NCBI RefSeq assembly: GCF_018873765.1
Contig: NC_057925.1
Coordinates: forward strand, 58,540,970 to 58,604,969
Length of the DNA stretch: 64,000 bases
Reading direction: 5' to 3'
Source of the DNA: Telopea speciosissima
Taxonomy: Eukaryota > Streptophyta > Magnoliopsida > Proteales > Proteaceae
Part shown: piece after piece, positions 34,903-48,500 of the stretch
Numbering within the stretch: position 1 is the stretch's first letter
Layout of the letters: each line of letters opens with the position of its first letter
The notes under the pieces: model-generated
Told to the model about the DNA's origin: nothing
Seen by the model: the letters and a program-made list of their open reading frames with translations, nothing else
Database searches by the model: none
Made by a program: the position numbers and the translations under genes

Positions 34903-36503
34903 GATTCCTCGCCCAAACTGCATGTACTCATGGGTAACTATCCAATAACGTCGATAATACTGGTCCAAACAGCATGGAGGTTACAACACTGTTAGTGCGC
35001 ATCTGTGCACTTCCGTTTTCTATGCTGCTCCAGCACCCGGATAAATTGTTTGTTACTGGCCAACTAAATGGATGTTTCATATGAACGAATTCTACAGGAT
35101 CAATGGCGCTTTTTTCTTCTTGATGGCGGTTCACACCTGATTGTCCCTTCCTAAACCAATTCAATGACTGAGTCCAGATAAAAGTGCCAAAAACTCAGAA
35201 CAAAAATGAGCAAGGTTTAAAAACCTGGAATCTGGATTCAGATCAGATCGATGGATGAAAAATTGACCAAAATCAGCCAAAACACACCATAACCCTAGTT
35301 TACATATAAAGATCGGTCGAGCAAGAATTTGCCCAGATCGGCCAGAATGACAGATTTGATACCAGTTCTTGAAATCCTGAGAGTGAAAGCTAAGTAGACA
35401 AAGCAACATTAGATGCACGGGAGACAGTTTTGTATAAGCCGGGGGCGGGGGGGGGGGGGGGAAGGACGCATTTGGTGTGGGTAGAAAGAGTGTCAGTGTA
35501 GAATCCACTGGTCAGAAAGTAGAAGAGAGTGTGGGAAGGGATCTCCACACGCATCGTGGGGATACCATTCCCAAATTATATATAAAAAATCAAAAAGAAT
35601 TTAACAGTGTTTATCAGAGCAAGCAGTGAACTACTTTGCTTTAGAATACTCTCAAATCGCCATTCACATTCAAGGAACTTGGGAGAGAATGGAAAAGCAC
35701 CACCCTGATGAGAAAGATTCTGGCCCTAAGGAGCCTCCACCACCACATTGATAGTAGACCAGTGTACGGCTAGGCCGCCAATTAGCCCTCTTAGTTCCTA
35801 CGCTCCTCTCAGGATCAGGACAGGTTTGGTTCGAAGATAGTACCGGCCGGCCATCATCCTTCTTGACGAGTCAAAAAATGGCTATTATGCGTTGTAACTT
35901 TGCACAAGGAGTGAGCCCACAGCCCACTGCACAGCCGGAGTCTGCGAACCTGCATGGTGCTTTTTGTACACACTTCAATTTGAAAAGGCAACATAAAATG
36001 GGGGCAAAAAGCAATCTTTCTTCACTATGGGTATGCAAATGTTTGAGATAGGATACATTGTGTTGAATGCTAGTAATTGTCAATCAAGAAAACATATATT
36101 TCAGATAGAAGAATTAGCTCCCAATGAATCAGTCACTCTACCCTTCCCAAATGTTCTGACCTTACAAGGCAAAATTAGATTCCAAAGCTTCATTGCAGCT
36201 CATGTGATATACGGAACTGGAACACGTGCTCCCCTCCACAATTGGATCAGCCTTGTCATAAATCTACGACCTACTTCTGGAACACCAGAATTGCTCTTCA
36301 AACGTCAGTGAACACCAAATGGAATAAAGAACTTTTAAGTAGGGTACCACATCAAGAAGTTAAACTTGCTGTGGAAGTTCTGAAGTTCTCAACCATAAAG
36401 GCCGGCCCACCATGGCTCTTCCATGAATTGCAAGGTAAGATGCATTTAACCTAGTGAAAAATCAAAACTCAGTAAATAGAGAGGAAAAAAAAGACCATGT
36501 TAG
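34903..36503. other. Region without a recognised gene
   Basis: Contains scattered open stretches on both strands (plus strand about 36027-36311 and 36242-36450, the latter ending at a donor-like CAAGGTAAGA) and a G-run at 35446-35461. No family was recognised. If the RBP gene uses a further exon it should lie here on the minus strand, but I could not find it. Confidence 0.4.
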
Positions 36504-39500
36504 CTAAGAAGACAAATTTTGAATTTTTATTAAGAGAGTGCAAACTAACTTATCAACGTCAGGTGTAGCCAAAGGGTCATAGAGCTCCTCCCTCTGCTCC
36601 ACAGCAGGGGCAGCACCTGCCATAGCTGCCACTTCTTGAACACCATCAGCCTGAAAACATGCAAAAAAGAAATTGGAATTTCTCGCTTAGGCGTTCTATG
36701 ACCACATGTCAGGGTAAAATTAGTAGACAATGAATATTTTACAGATACCAAAGTAACAGTTCTTGCCTGTTGTGGGTACTGTCCATATCCAGCATATGCA
36801 CCATAGGCATATAAAGATGGATCTTGAGCGGCACCATAAGCATAGGCATCATAACCTTGTCCGTACCCATAATAAGCGCTGCTCCATTGACTGGGGTCCA
36901 TTTGCTGACCCCAGACACCAGGTTGGTCCTGTAATATGGTTGGAAAAATCATCTCAACTCTAATGCCAAAAGAATTATGAATTATTTTTCAAGCAATTAC
37001 AATGACAACCACTACAAACACACACCCTAGAAGAGATTGCTTTTAACCAAGACCTGCCCATTATGGTGAAAATGACAGACCATGAATACACTTTCATGGG
37101 TGAATTCCACATATTTTCACATCTAGAATTTTCATAAATTTACATATACAACATATATTACTGTCAAGACTGAATTTCTTATTATATAGATATTTAGATT
37201 CAAAGAAAGTAAGGATTATAATAAGTTGCTCATAAAGCAAAGAATGGTCAATTTCTTTCTCAACTCACCCCAAATTTGTGAGTTGTGACAGTGCAAATGA
37301 TGAAACCAATCTCAGAAATTGTGAGAATGACTTGTGTCAATGTGACACACAGCCCACTTTATTTATAATATGAAGAAGAAAGTTTTAGAAAAGAGTACAA
37401 GACCAAAATACCCCTATAAGACAAATATACCCTTGTACCCATATTACAACACTCTCCCTCAAGTTGGTGCATAGATGTCAATCATGCCCAACTTGCTAAC
37501 AATAAAACTAAACAACTTAGTACTCAAACCCTTGGTAAGAACATCAGCAAGTTGATCATCCAAAGGAACAAAGGTAATGCATATTTGACCACTGTCCAAC
37601 TTCTCCTTGATGAAATGACGATCTATCTCCACATGTTTTGTTCGATCATGATGAACAGGATTATGAGCAACGCTAATTGCAGATTTACTATCAGAGTACA
37701 ATCGCATTGGCATCTCAACCTGAATTCCAAGATCTTGCAACAATCCTTGGAGCCAGAGAACTTCACATATACCTTGGGCCATTGCCCTAAACTCAGCCTC
37801 AGCACTGGAATGAGCCATAACTGTCTGTTTCTTACTTCTCCATGTGACAAGATTACCTTCTATATAAGTACAGTAGCCAAAAGTAGAACGTCTATCATCT
37901 GGTGAACCAGCCCAATCAGCATCAGTATAAGTTTCAACCTTCATGTGACCATAAGGAGAAACCGAAATCCCATTCCTAGGTGCAGCCTTCAAATACCTTA
38001 GAATTCTATATACTGCATCCAAATGGGTAGAGTAAGGATCATGCATGTATTGGCTTACCAGACTTACAGCAAAGGCAATATCTAGGCGAGTGTGGGACAG
38101 GTAAATAAGTCTCCCAACTAATCTCTGGTACTGCTCCCTATTCACTGGTTCTTCTTCCTAGGACCGGAGATGACAGTTTGGTTCAACTGGAGTTTCAATT
38201 GGCTTACATCCAAGCATACCTGTCCTTTTATCTCAAATTCAGTGCCCAAGAATTTCTTCAATGACTCAATCTCCTCTTGACTACTCCTTGTGATAACTAT
38301 GTCATCCACGTACACAATTAACATAGTCACATATGTGGTAGTCCTCTTAATGAACAATGTGTGATCTGCATTGCTTTGCTTGAACTCAATGGAGATCATT
38401 GCTTTGTGAAATCTTCCAAACCATGCCCTAGGAGATTGCTTGATATCATATAAAGCTCGATTGAGCTTGCACACCTTACCCTGAGTCTTCTGGGAATCAA
38501 AACCGGGGGGAATGTCCATGTAGACTTCTTCAGCTAATTCACCATGCAGAAATGCATTTTTCACATCAAGCATAAATAAATTTCATCCCTGATTTACAGC
38601 ATATGACAGGAGCACTCTCACAGTATTCATCTTGGCCACTGGAGCAAACGTCTCCTAATAGTCAATCCCACATGTCTGGGTAAAGCCTCTAGCAACAAGC
38701 CTGTCTTTATATCTCTCAATGCTCCCATCAACTTTATTTTTCACTGCAAATACCCATTTGCACCCTACAGCTTTCTTTCTAGATGGTAGTTGAACCAAAT
38801 CCCACGTATTATTTTTGCCTAGGGCTCTCATCTCTTCCTCCATTGCTTCTTTCCAGTCCGAGTGTGCCAGTGCTTCCTGCCAAGAGTTAGGAATGGAAAC
38901 AGAGGACAAAGAAGCAAGAAAAGTCTGGAAAGTAGGAGACAAAGAATCATATGAGATAACATTAGAGATGAGATGATGAGTACAACTACGTTTACCTTTC
39001 CTAACAGCAATAGGAAGGTCCAGAGTAGGATTACTAAAAGGGATGGATAGTTGCTTACTAGAGGAAACAGGGTCGATAGGACCTGGAATCGTTTCAGTCA
39101 ATTGAGTAGGAGAGATGTTAGTAGGCCTGAGCTGCTCTTGCTTTCTTTTCCTAGCATATACTTGAATTTGCTCTTCTCCCTTATTTTCCTGAACTGGCTG
39201 AACTGTGGTTTCTACAGGAGTAGGAGTATTCTCCCCCTGAATAGGAACCACAGGAGTCTCCTCCTGAATAGGGACCACACTTCGGCTTTGCTCTTGTTCC
39301 TGACTAGTAACACCATCCTCAAGTACTTCCTCTTCTTCCCATGGCAGCCCTATAGGAGGAATACACTGAAGGACCTCATCACTTTGAACAGACTCCCCTT
39401 GAAGAGGGACAGAGTAGAAAGGAACATATTTCTGAAATACGACATCCATGGAAACAAAGGTTTTCTAGGAAGATGAATGATAATATCTATAACCCTTTTG

Positions 39501-42500
39501 AGTAGCAGAATATCCCAGAGTAATACACCGGAGACCCCGGGGATCTAATTTCCCATGGACTTGATGATTGCGAACAAAAGCAACACACCCAAAGATTTTA
39601 GGAGGAACAGGAAAAGTAACAGTTCCAAGAAGAGTTTCTAAGGGGCTTATGCTACCCAAAACACGAGAGGGTATCCGATTAATAAGAAAAGCTATTGTAG
39701 CAACAACATCCCCCCAAAAACGAACAAGCACATTCATGGAAAAAAGTAATGACCTAGTTACCTCAAGAAGATGATGGTTTTTCCTCTCCACAACCCCATT
39801 TTGAGGTGGAGTATCAACACAGGAGGTTTGATGAATAATCCCATGGGCAAAAAGATAAGACTGAAAGGTCCCCATAGAGTACTCAGTGCCATTATCAGAG
39901 CGAAGAATTCTGATTTTGGCATCAAACTGAGTACGAACCATATTATGAAAATTTTGAAAAACATGAAACACGTCACTTTTCTGTTGCAGTAAATAAACCC
40001 ATGTAGTTCTAATATAACAATCGATAAAGGTCACAAACCAACGATAACCAGAAGAAGAAACCACACGGGTAGGGCCCCACACATTAGAATGAATTAAACT
40101 ATAAGGAACCAAACTACGTTTTTCAGAAATAGGATAGGTATGTTTAGTTTGTTTTGCAAGAATGCAAGCATCACATTAAAGTGTTCAAATTACAAGACTT
40201 AGAAAATTCAGGAAATAAAGTAGCAAGAGGTCTTAAAGGAGGATGTCCTAATCGACGATGCCAAGTGTGCAAATCAGCAAGTGCTTTAAAAGAAGAGCCT
40301 GGGAGAGAAGCCACAGTAGATAATGCCGTAGGAGGCTGCTCCAACAGGTACATGCCACCTTCCATCTTACCACATGCAGTCATACTGCCCGTCTCCAAGT
40401 CCTGAAACACACAATGAGAAGGGGAAAAATGACCTTACAATTCAGCTCACGAGTAATACTACTAATAGATAACAAATTAGGAGAAAATTTTGGAACATGA
40501 AGAACAGAAGACAAAGACAGAGAAGGAGAATATTTAATAAGGCCTTTCCCCGAAATGGGAGAAAAGGAACCATTAGCGACCCTGACTTTATTATTTCCAG
40601 CCAAAGGAGAGTAATGGGAAAAATAGGAAGGGGAACCGGTCAAGGATCTGTAGCCCCAGAGTCAATAATCCAGGGAACCGGGGTAATAGAGGAGCTATGA
40701 CCACAAAACCAAATACCTGAAGGAGGTGCAGGACAAACAGAAGAAGAGGCAGTGGTGGCAGAGGCAACACTGGCATGGGCCGAAGGGACTGAAGTCCGAG
40801 CCTCAAGTCTAGACATCAAACAGCGAAGGTTGGTCAGCTCATCAGAAGAGAGAGGTGCATCCGAAGAATCTTCCTCTGTAACAGATTGATGGGCAGCAGT
40901 GCCTCCAGACCATGGCTGACCTCGCCCACGAGACTCTGGCGGGCGACAATGGAGCTTCCAAAACCAATCCTTCGTATGACGTTCCTTGCCACAATAGTCA
41001 CACTTGATCGGTGGTTTAGCAGATGTAGCAGGAGCATGAACAGAACTAGAGGCAGCAGCAGTAGAGACTCCCTTGGCAGTCCCAGAAGTAGGGGTAGTAT
41101 AAAGAGCAGCACGCTCCACAGGTGGTGGATGAACCATGGCTGCCCGCCGGCTCTCCTCAGAAGCCACTATAGCATAAGCCTGTTGCAGTGAAGGGAACAG
41201 ATCCCTATTAAGCACATGGGATCGAATCTGGTCATACTCCATATTGAGCCCGGCCAGAAAAATCATAGACCCTAAGGTTCTCTTCCCACTTGCGATAGGC
41301 CATAGTATCAGCCTGGCAGGTAGCCAAAAATTTTCCATAGAAATCCAAAGTTTGCCAAATACCCCGCATGGTATTGTAGTACTGACTGAGAGTCAAATCC
41401 TTCTGCTCCATAGTATGAATCTTCCGACGGAGGGCATAACATTGGGCAGCATTACCAACCTTAGAATAGGTTTCTTTGGCAAAACTCCACACAACAGCAG
41501 CATTCTCCAGAAGAATACAACTCTGGGAGATGGAGGGATCAATAGAACTGAGAAGAAAGGACATCACTAAACACTCATCGATGTCCCATTTGTCCTGAGC
41601 CTTACCAGCAGTAGAGGGTCGAACAAAGGTGCCAGTCAAATGGCCAGTCAAGCCACGGGAGCCCACAGCAAGAGAAACGGATCTAGACCACATAAGATAA
41701 TTGTTCCCGTCAAGTTTGACAGAATTAGTCTGGAAAGTTGGAAAGTCCCGCTCACGAGGCACAGAGGAGCCTCCCTGTCCAGAGGAAAGAGTGGAATCTT
41801 CTTCGTCCGACATAGCCGCTGGTTGTAGAAGCACAATCACCTAATCCAAAAAATGGATACACCACATAAAAGAAATCTCCCAAAAAAAATTTGAGGGAGA
41901 TTCAAAGCATAATGGAAGAAAAAAGCCCTTGCGGGATAAACTCACCACCAAGGGAAGGAGAAGGCGGAAATCAGAGGAGGCAACCCCTAAAAACCGAGAA
42001 AAGAGGGGTCGCGAGGTGTCGGAGGCGGTGTTGGGGAAGGCGGAAGGGACTAGTGGCGCTGGTGGTTGTGGTTCTCGCAAGAGAAAGAGACGAGAGAGAG
42101 AGAGAGAGACAGAGGCACGAGAGAGAGAGAGAGGCGGAGGGGTGGAGGCGGAAGTGGTGCTGCTGCTGCTGCGATCTGGTGACTGGCGGCGATTGTGTTC
42201 TCAAGCATAAGAACTCCAATCCCTAGGTCGATTTCTCTTGGCTTTGGATACCATGATGAAACCAATCTCGAGAATTGTGAGAATGACTTGTGTCAATGTG
42301 ACACACAGCCCACTTTATTTATAACATGAAGAAGAAAGTTCTAGAAAAGAGTACAAGACCAAAATACCCCTATAAGACAAATATACCCTTGTACCCATAT
42401 TACAACAGCAAACATTGCTTATCCTTTCAGGTATTCAGGACTTCGAAAAGCACTTCCCCTCATGTTTAACACCCAGACACCCCATAGCAAGAAGCTTTAC

Positions 42501-45500
42501 AAACATCAGCAGCAAAAGAAATCGACTCACCTGTTTAGTTGTTGGGCTTCTACCCCATGAAAGGCGAACTATTTGTTGACCAATCATAGTTCCATGTAAC
42601 CTTTGTATTGCTTCTTCAGCAGATGCCCTACATGGGTGGGAAATGTCATATAACAAGATAAGACAACCTTTTTCTACAATAGTTCAGTAAACAAAGAGGC
42701 ATCAAAGTTGTTAGACAGGATACAATAATCAAGAATAAACCATGTGAATAAAAAGACTACTTCTAGTTTAACATTTTATATACTGAGCCCAACTATCAAG
42801 TGGCTAGTCCAATTGAACAGAGACGAGTTTGAATGCAATGAGAGCCATTAAAAACAAGAACAAACAGCACACAGTTTTAGCATTCATTTTGAATCTTCTT
42901 AGATAAATATGGCAAATGAGTAAAACAGATGTTTCACTTCACAAGGACGTACCGAGTACCGAATTGGACAAAACCACATCCTTTACCCAATGGAATCTTA
43001 ACATACACAAGCTCCCCAAACTGAGCAAATATTTGCCTCAACTCCTCCTCCATGACATTGGGATCCAAACCACCAACAAATATCTGCAGTGAAGAGATAA
43101 GGTAAGAGAAAAAGAACCCGCAAAGCAGAAATTCATATGATGTCTTAAAAAACACATATTTGACTAACGGTAGTGTTATTTATGTCACTGTCTGCTGGTG
43201 GGAATGCCTGCTGAGCTGGTGCAGTGTAGACTGTTGTTGGGTATACGGCTGCCAAAGGAACCATAAGCAAATTTCATGTATAAGTTCCTCCACGCAAAAA
43301 ATAAAAGTGTTGATTAACCATTTAAGAATGAGAATAGTGTGTCTGGCTATTAGGCCTATCAGTGATATGAACAGAAGGTACCATACATTAGAAAAAATAA
43401 GCAAGCATCTAACAGTATCTCAAAAGCATGTCATTGAGCTGCCATACATGAAATTATTAATGTAAACAGTTTATTTTCCTCAGAAAATACAAGTTAATTC
43501 CAACTGCTTCTTTTGACAAGCACAGAGTCAATAACTGCTAGGGTGCAAGTTTGGCCCGCTGAGCCTGAGCCCGCCTAAAATAATCAGAGTCTGAGCCAGG
43601 CTTTTCAGCCCCCGGCTGGGCTGAGCCGGGCCCAACCCAGCCCTGTTTATAGAAGTACTTATATAGTATACAAATGTATCCTAATATACATGTATATACA
43701 ATATGCAATGTATGCTAGGATAAAAGCTACGGATTAAGTATCAAATTTTGTTTTGCTGACTTAATACTAAATAAAGAGAATTAGGTGTATGTAACTTAGT
43801 AGCATACAACCTGATAAACATTACACAATTAGTTTCTATGGTGTGAACAAGGACAGGAATGGCAAAAACAGGGACAGCCAGGTTCAACCTGGCCCAGACT
43901 AACCCAACCTTAGGCTTTTGGGGCTGGTTTGGGCTGCGCTGAGCCCGGCAGGGCTGGGCTGGGCTGAGCTGAGCTAAGGGACTCCGGGTTGGGCTGGGGT
44001 TTTAAAAAGACGGGCCCAGCCTGGCCCAATTGCACCCTTAATAAGCACGTATTATTCTGAAGTAATCCACCCAAGTAAAGGCCTACCTTCTCCTTTCATT
44101 TTTTTTTTCCTATTCCCTTGTGGAAGGGTTGTGGTCCTCTTACATAGATTGTGAGATTCATAACTAAGAGCCCAACCTCCAAAGTCCAATCGGAAGATTA
44201 GATGACTAATATCTCTACCCATAAGAGGCAGTTGAACTCCAATCAGAAGGTTAGATGACTAATGTCACTACCCATAAGAGGTAGCTGAACTCCAATGACT
44301 AAAGAGCATATTGCCATATTGTGTTTCAACATGAAATACTGATTCTGCAAATCACGGTTTCTGTTCATTTTAAAGGGCAGACAGACTGTTATGGAGGAAC
44401 GATAATATCAAACAATTGTTGCAATTTGTTTTTAGGGGGTACAAGTGCTGATTCAAAGTCTAAAACCACCTATAGAAAACCTCAGTTTATAGCAACTTGG
44501 TATGGCAGTAGAAGAAAGAGATTTTTCTGTTTTTAATTTTCTGACTACTCAGGTTCTAAATTTTTCGAAATTCTTGCTTCCTCCCCTAGTAATATGGCAC
44601 AGTAAAATGGTAAACAAACAAAATGCAATATAGAAAACTTCCAGTCAAATCAACCAAGAGAATCAAGACATAGTTGATGCAGATGCAAGAAGGAAAAAGA
44701 GGAGGAATTAGCTTGCAATCGCAATTCCTTTTGAAGTTAGGAGTCTGCCTATAAGTCTGGTTGTGGGGTTAGTCTTGGGAGTTCTTTTTGATTTCATAGT
44801 CATGGCAGGATTGGACTTAGTGTTTCTTTTCCAGTTTGATTTTGAGTATTTTCTGTGGAGTCCTGGTTGACATAGGAGTGTCTCTTAAGCTGGGCGATAG
44901 CTTTGCGAGCCAGTCTTGGTTTTGTGTTCTCCATTTTAATTTGGGGATAGGTTCTAATCAGTCCAAGTCATTCAGCGATTGGGTCCAGCCCAGAAATTAT
45001 AAATAAAAATACAGGCATAAGCCTTCCCCACGATTTTATGAGTTAATAGACTTCAATTTTTTCCTTCGAGCACTGTGGATTCAGTACAACTCTGAGTAGA
45101 TTTCTCAGGTTCAATTTGTTGGATTCCAAGGGGACTTCAGGTGGACTCCTGGCCTGTTTATCTTAACCTATATCTACTATATCCTTATTTCTAAGAACAG
45201 GTCAGATTTCTCTACTTTTAGTACACCTGCAACTCCCCTGTTTTTCATCTATATTTCAGTGAGCTTTCTGAACTCATATATCCAAGCTTCTGGCTGTCTG
45301 ATCACTTGAATTCTGGTTTCAATTGCTGAGAACTATTGGCTGATATTCAAGTCCAGATTTGCAACTTAGTTTTCTACAACTAGGACTTGCCTGTGCAGCC
45401 CAAGCTATAACTATATTCTTGGAGATATTTTCCGGACCCACTTTATTAATTCTCTCCTTCAGTTGCTCTGTTATCCATATTGATGATCCTGGTTTTGCTG

Positions 45501-48500
45501 GTTTTTCTAGTTTTCCTTGTCGGAACTACTTCAACACTAATAATTAAAGAAGAATTGATGCAGCTAAAACACAGAAGTGGGTTTATTTTAGTGGAAATAA
45601 GCCTTGGTTGGGTTACAAATGTGTAGGGCCTTTGGTCCAATAGGTTTTCTTTGTAATAGGCCAATTTAATGGGCCTGAATAATTGGTAGGAAGTAGGAAC
45701 ACGGGATTTACTTTATTAGTTAGTCTAGTTAGAGTCATATTCTTTTATGTTATTAAAGTGTTTTAGTTGGGCTGGATTAGGACTCTATGAGTCCAGCCGT
45801 GTTTTAAGCTACTTTCCTTCATTTGGCCAGAGTTATAGTAGCAATAGACTACCTCCAAGGTAAGCCATTGGCTTGAAGATTTTAGGCCTACTTTGATTCC
45901 TTTTTTTGAGTTATTTTATTTAAGCATATGTAAGGGCTAAGCCACATACAGACATACACAAAATTGAATGAAGAAGAAGCTTTTAGTTAAATTGGTCTGT
46001 GGATTTCAGGCTGGCTCAGTGGATTTCTAAGCGTTGCATCTGTGGATTCAGATGTGCTTTTTGCTGTGGATTCCTGATTTCTTTTCCAGCATTTAATTCC
46101 CTATCAACTGAACAGGTCGACGTATTCAACTTTATTCGGTTATTTCTTCTATCTTTCTTATCTCCAGATCTGAGATACTTTACTTCCTGTGCATACTTTC
46201 TAATTCTGTTTGAAGTTCATGTTATTCTTTTGGCTTTGTTTCTTGATCTTGAACTTCAGATTTAAACTCAGTCAATCATTGTCAAGTTCTGTTTTAAGAA
46301 TCAGTACTCAAGATCCAAATTATACATCAATTTTCAGGAGTCCTTTACTAATTAAGATTTTCTGAAACCTGTAATTTCAAATCTGGTTTCAAGTTCTTAT
46401 CTGTGTTTTCTGTTAGTGTCAAAACATTACTTATTTATCAATTCAGATCATTGTTACTGCTATTTTAAATTCACTGAGTTGCTGGAATTGATTTCTGGTT
46501 CTGCACTCTGTTCCTGAGTATCTTATTCACAGTCGGAACTTTCATATCGTCTAATCAGGCCATTGGATTCTTTTCAATTTTTGAAAGTATGTTCCCCAGT
46601 GCATGCGTAACCTTCGACCAGAATTCTGGCCATTGATCTGTTTTTTATAAATCTCTCTTGAATCTGGTTTCTTTTGCTTCACCGCAATTAAAGGTTTCTG
46701 GATTCCTAACCTTATGCAATTTAGAATCCCATCAAGATTGTAAGCCACTCTGAATGTCAGGCATACCCTCTCTATAACCCATCCAACAAATAAAACTTCA
46801 CAATTCCTCATTCAAGTCCCAATAAGGGAATAAATCCTCATTCAAGGCCAAAACCACCCGGGAGGTTGGGGGGTGAATAACTTTATTCAAGGATTAGGAG
46901 TAATAAGGTATCATCGTTTTTATTTTTTAAAGGGATAGAAAATTCATTACCATGATCAGTTCATTATCTCAATACTACCTTCATACAAGATACAATAGTG
47001 AATATAATTTATTTCATGGATGTTACTGACACCCACTAGTATGCATTAAGCATGCATTTTATTCAGGATAGTGACATAACATTCACTTTTCTTCAAAATG
47101 TGACATCAAGAGAAAGATTAATCGATTCTTGAAAACTAAGTCTCGGTAGTTAGAACTAGCCCTTGCATAAAATGGCAAAGGCCTATTCAAGCTAGAAGAG
47201 TAGAAGGTCACACAAATTTGTCTCTAAACAATTTAACACACACCCAAACCAGCACATTGCATAAATAACAGATACCATGCCTTAAAACTAATAAATTTGA
47301 ATAAAGTTTAAGCAAAGAAATGAACCTTTCTTAACTCTACCAAAAGGAATTATTTATTGCACACATAAAGAAAATTACCTTTAGCTGCTGGATATTGCTG
47401 CTGAAAACCACTAGTCTTTTTGGGTGTAGCTGCACTGATGCGCATTGGCCTGGTTGAACAATATACCCCACTCATTTCAGTCATAGCACGGTTTCTTTCT
47501 GTCTCATCAGAGAACTTAACAAATCCATAGCCCTTTGAACGGCCAGTATTCGGATCAGTAACAACCTTAGCACCTCTTACTGACGGATATTGAACACGAA
47601 AGGTCTCTTGCAACAAATAATCTGTGACATCCGGTGCTAAATCCCCCACAAAAATGGAATGCTCAGGTCCAGCATCAGTGCGCCTTTCTCCAATGCCAAA
47701 AGAAGCCCAATTCAATCTAAAAGTTTGTTCTGTCCCAGGCATTTGTGTCCCATTGAATGTTTGCAGAATCCGTTCAGCTGCAGCATGGGTAACAAACTCT
47801 ACAAACCCATATCCTTCAGGTTGGCCAGTGATCTTGTTACGTATGATTTTTATGGAAAGGACCTAAGGAAGGAGGCAAATTTCTTCAGTGTATTTGAAAA
47901 AATGAGAAGTAATATCACAGGCCATTCAAGAGCACGTTGAACTACGAACTGTTTATATAGCCTACCAGAAACAATATCTCAAAGCCAGTTGCATTTAAAT
48001 GTACCTAAAAGGGTGTACTCAGTGCACGAGGCTCCCGCCACTGCAGGGTCTGGGGAGGGTCATAATGTACACAGCCTTAACCCCGCTTCGCGGAGAGGCT
48101 GTTTCCTGACTCAAACCGCAACCCTTACCGTTGCGCCAAGTCTCTCTCTGTGTGTATGGAGATAACAACTGCATTCTCAAAACAATCCTGCTGGCTGTAC
48201 TGTGTAAAACTGCCTAGTTAGGTTCTATTACTTTGCCATCTGGTTTTCCCATTTTCACCCTTGGCACAAGTTAAATCGGATTTATCATTTCTTATTCAAT
48301 TAGGTTCTTTAAAGTGTCTCTTCATGATATCAAAACAACAAATGTGCCTGCTCAGTTCCCTATTCAACTTTATTCTCCGTCAAGTAAGTTCGTCATATGG
48401 TTTATAGAGCTTCTGGTATGCAAATGCACATAGTGAGGTTACATTTGAAATTTGAGACCAGTGAAGGACAAGATCATAGAAAGCAAATTCTCTCTGTTCT

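Larger units (their letters stand above)
37298..42407 (-). mobile_element. Ty1/copia LTR retrotransposon inside RBP intron 5
   Basis: 5110-bp element, minus strand (same as the host gene), bounded by 154-bp LTRs and a GCAAA target duplication (37293-37297 and 42408-42412). Right to left: LTR, primer-binding-like TGGTATCCAAAG, a CT-rich leader, gag (about 41840-40900) with a zinc knuckle, protease region, GAG-pre-integrase and integrase core (about 40650-39465), reverse transcriptase (about 39449-38142) with the YVDD motif, and RNase H (about 38145-37459). All parts are present in copia order. It is nearly full length but broken, with a handful of breaks. The LTRs differ at about 5 of 154 positions, so it is young (of the order of one to two million years if a typical plant rate holds). 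Confidence 0.93.

Noticed and set aside
35161-35508. 115-codon minus-strand open frame with a proline run
   Set aside because: The proline run is only the G homopolymer at 35446-35461; the rest has no family resemblance.
41891-42226. Open frames over the CT/AG-rich stretch near 42100
   Set aside because: This is the leader of the copia element next to its primer-binding site; simple-sequence GAGA composition, not a gene.
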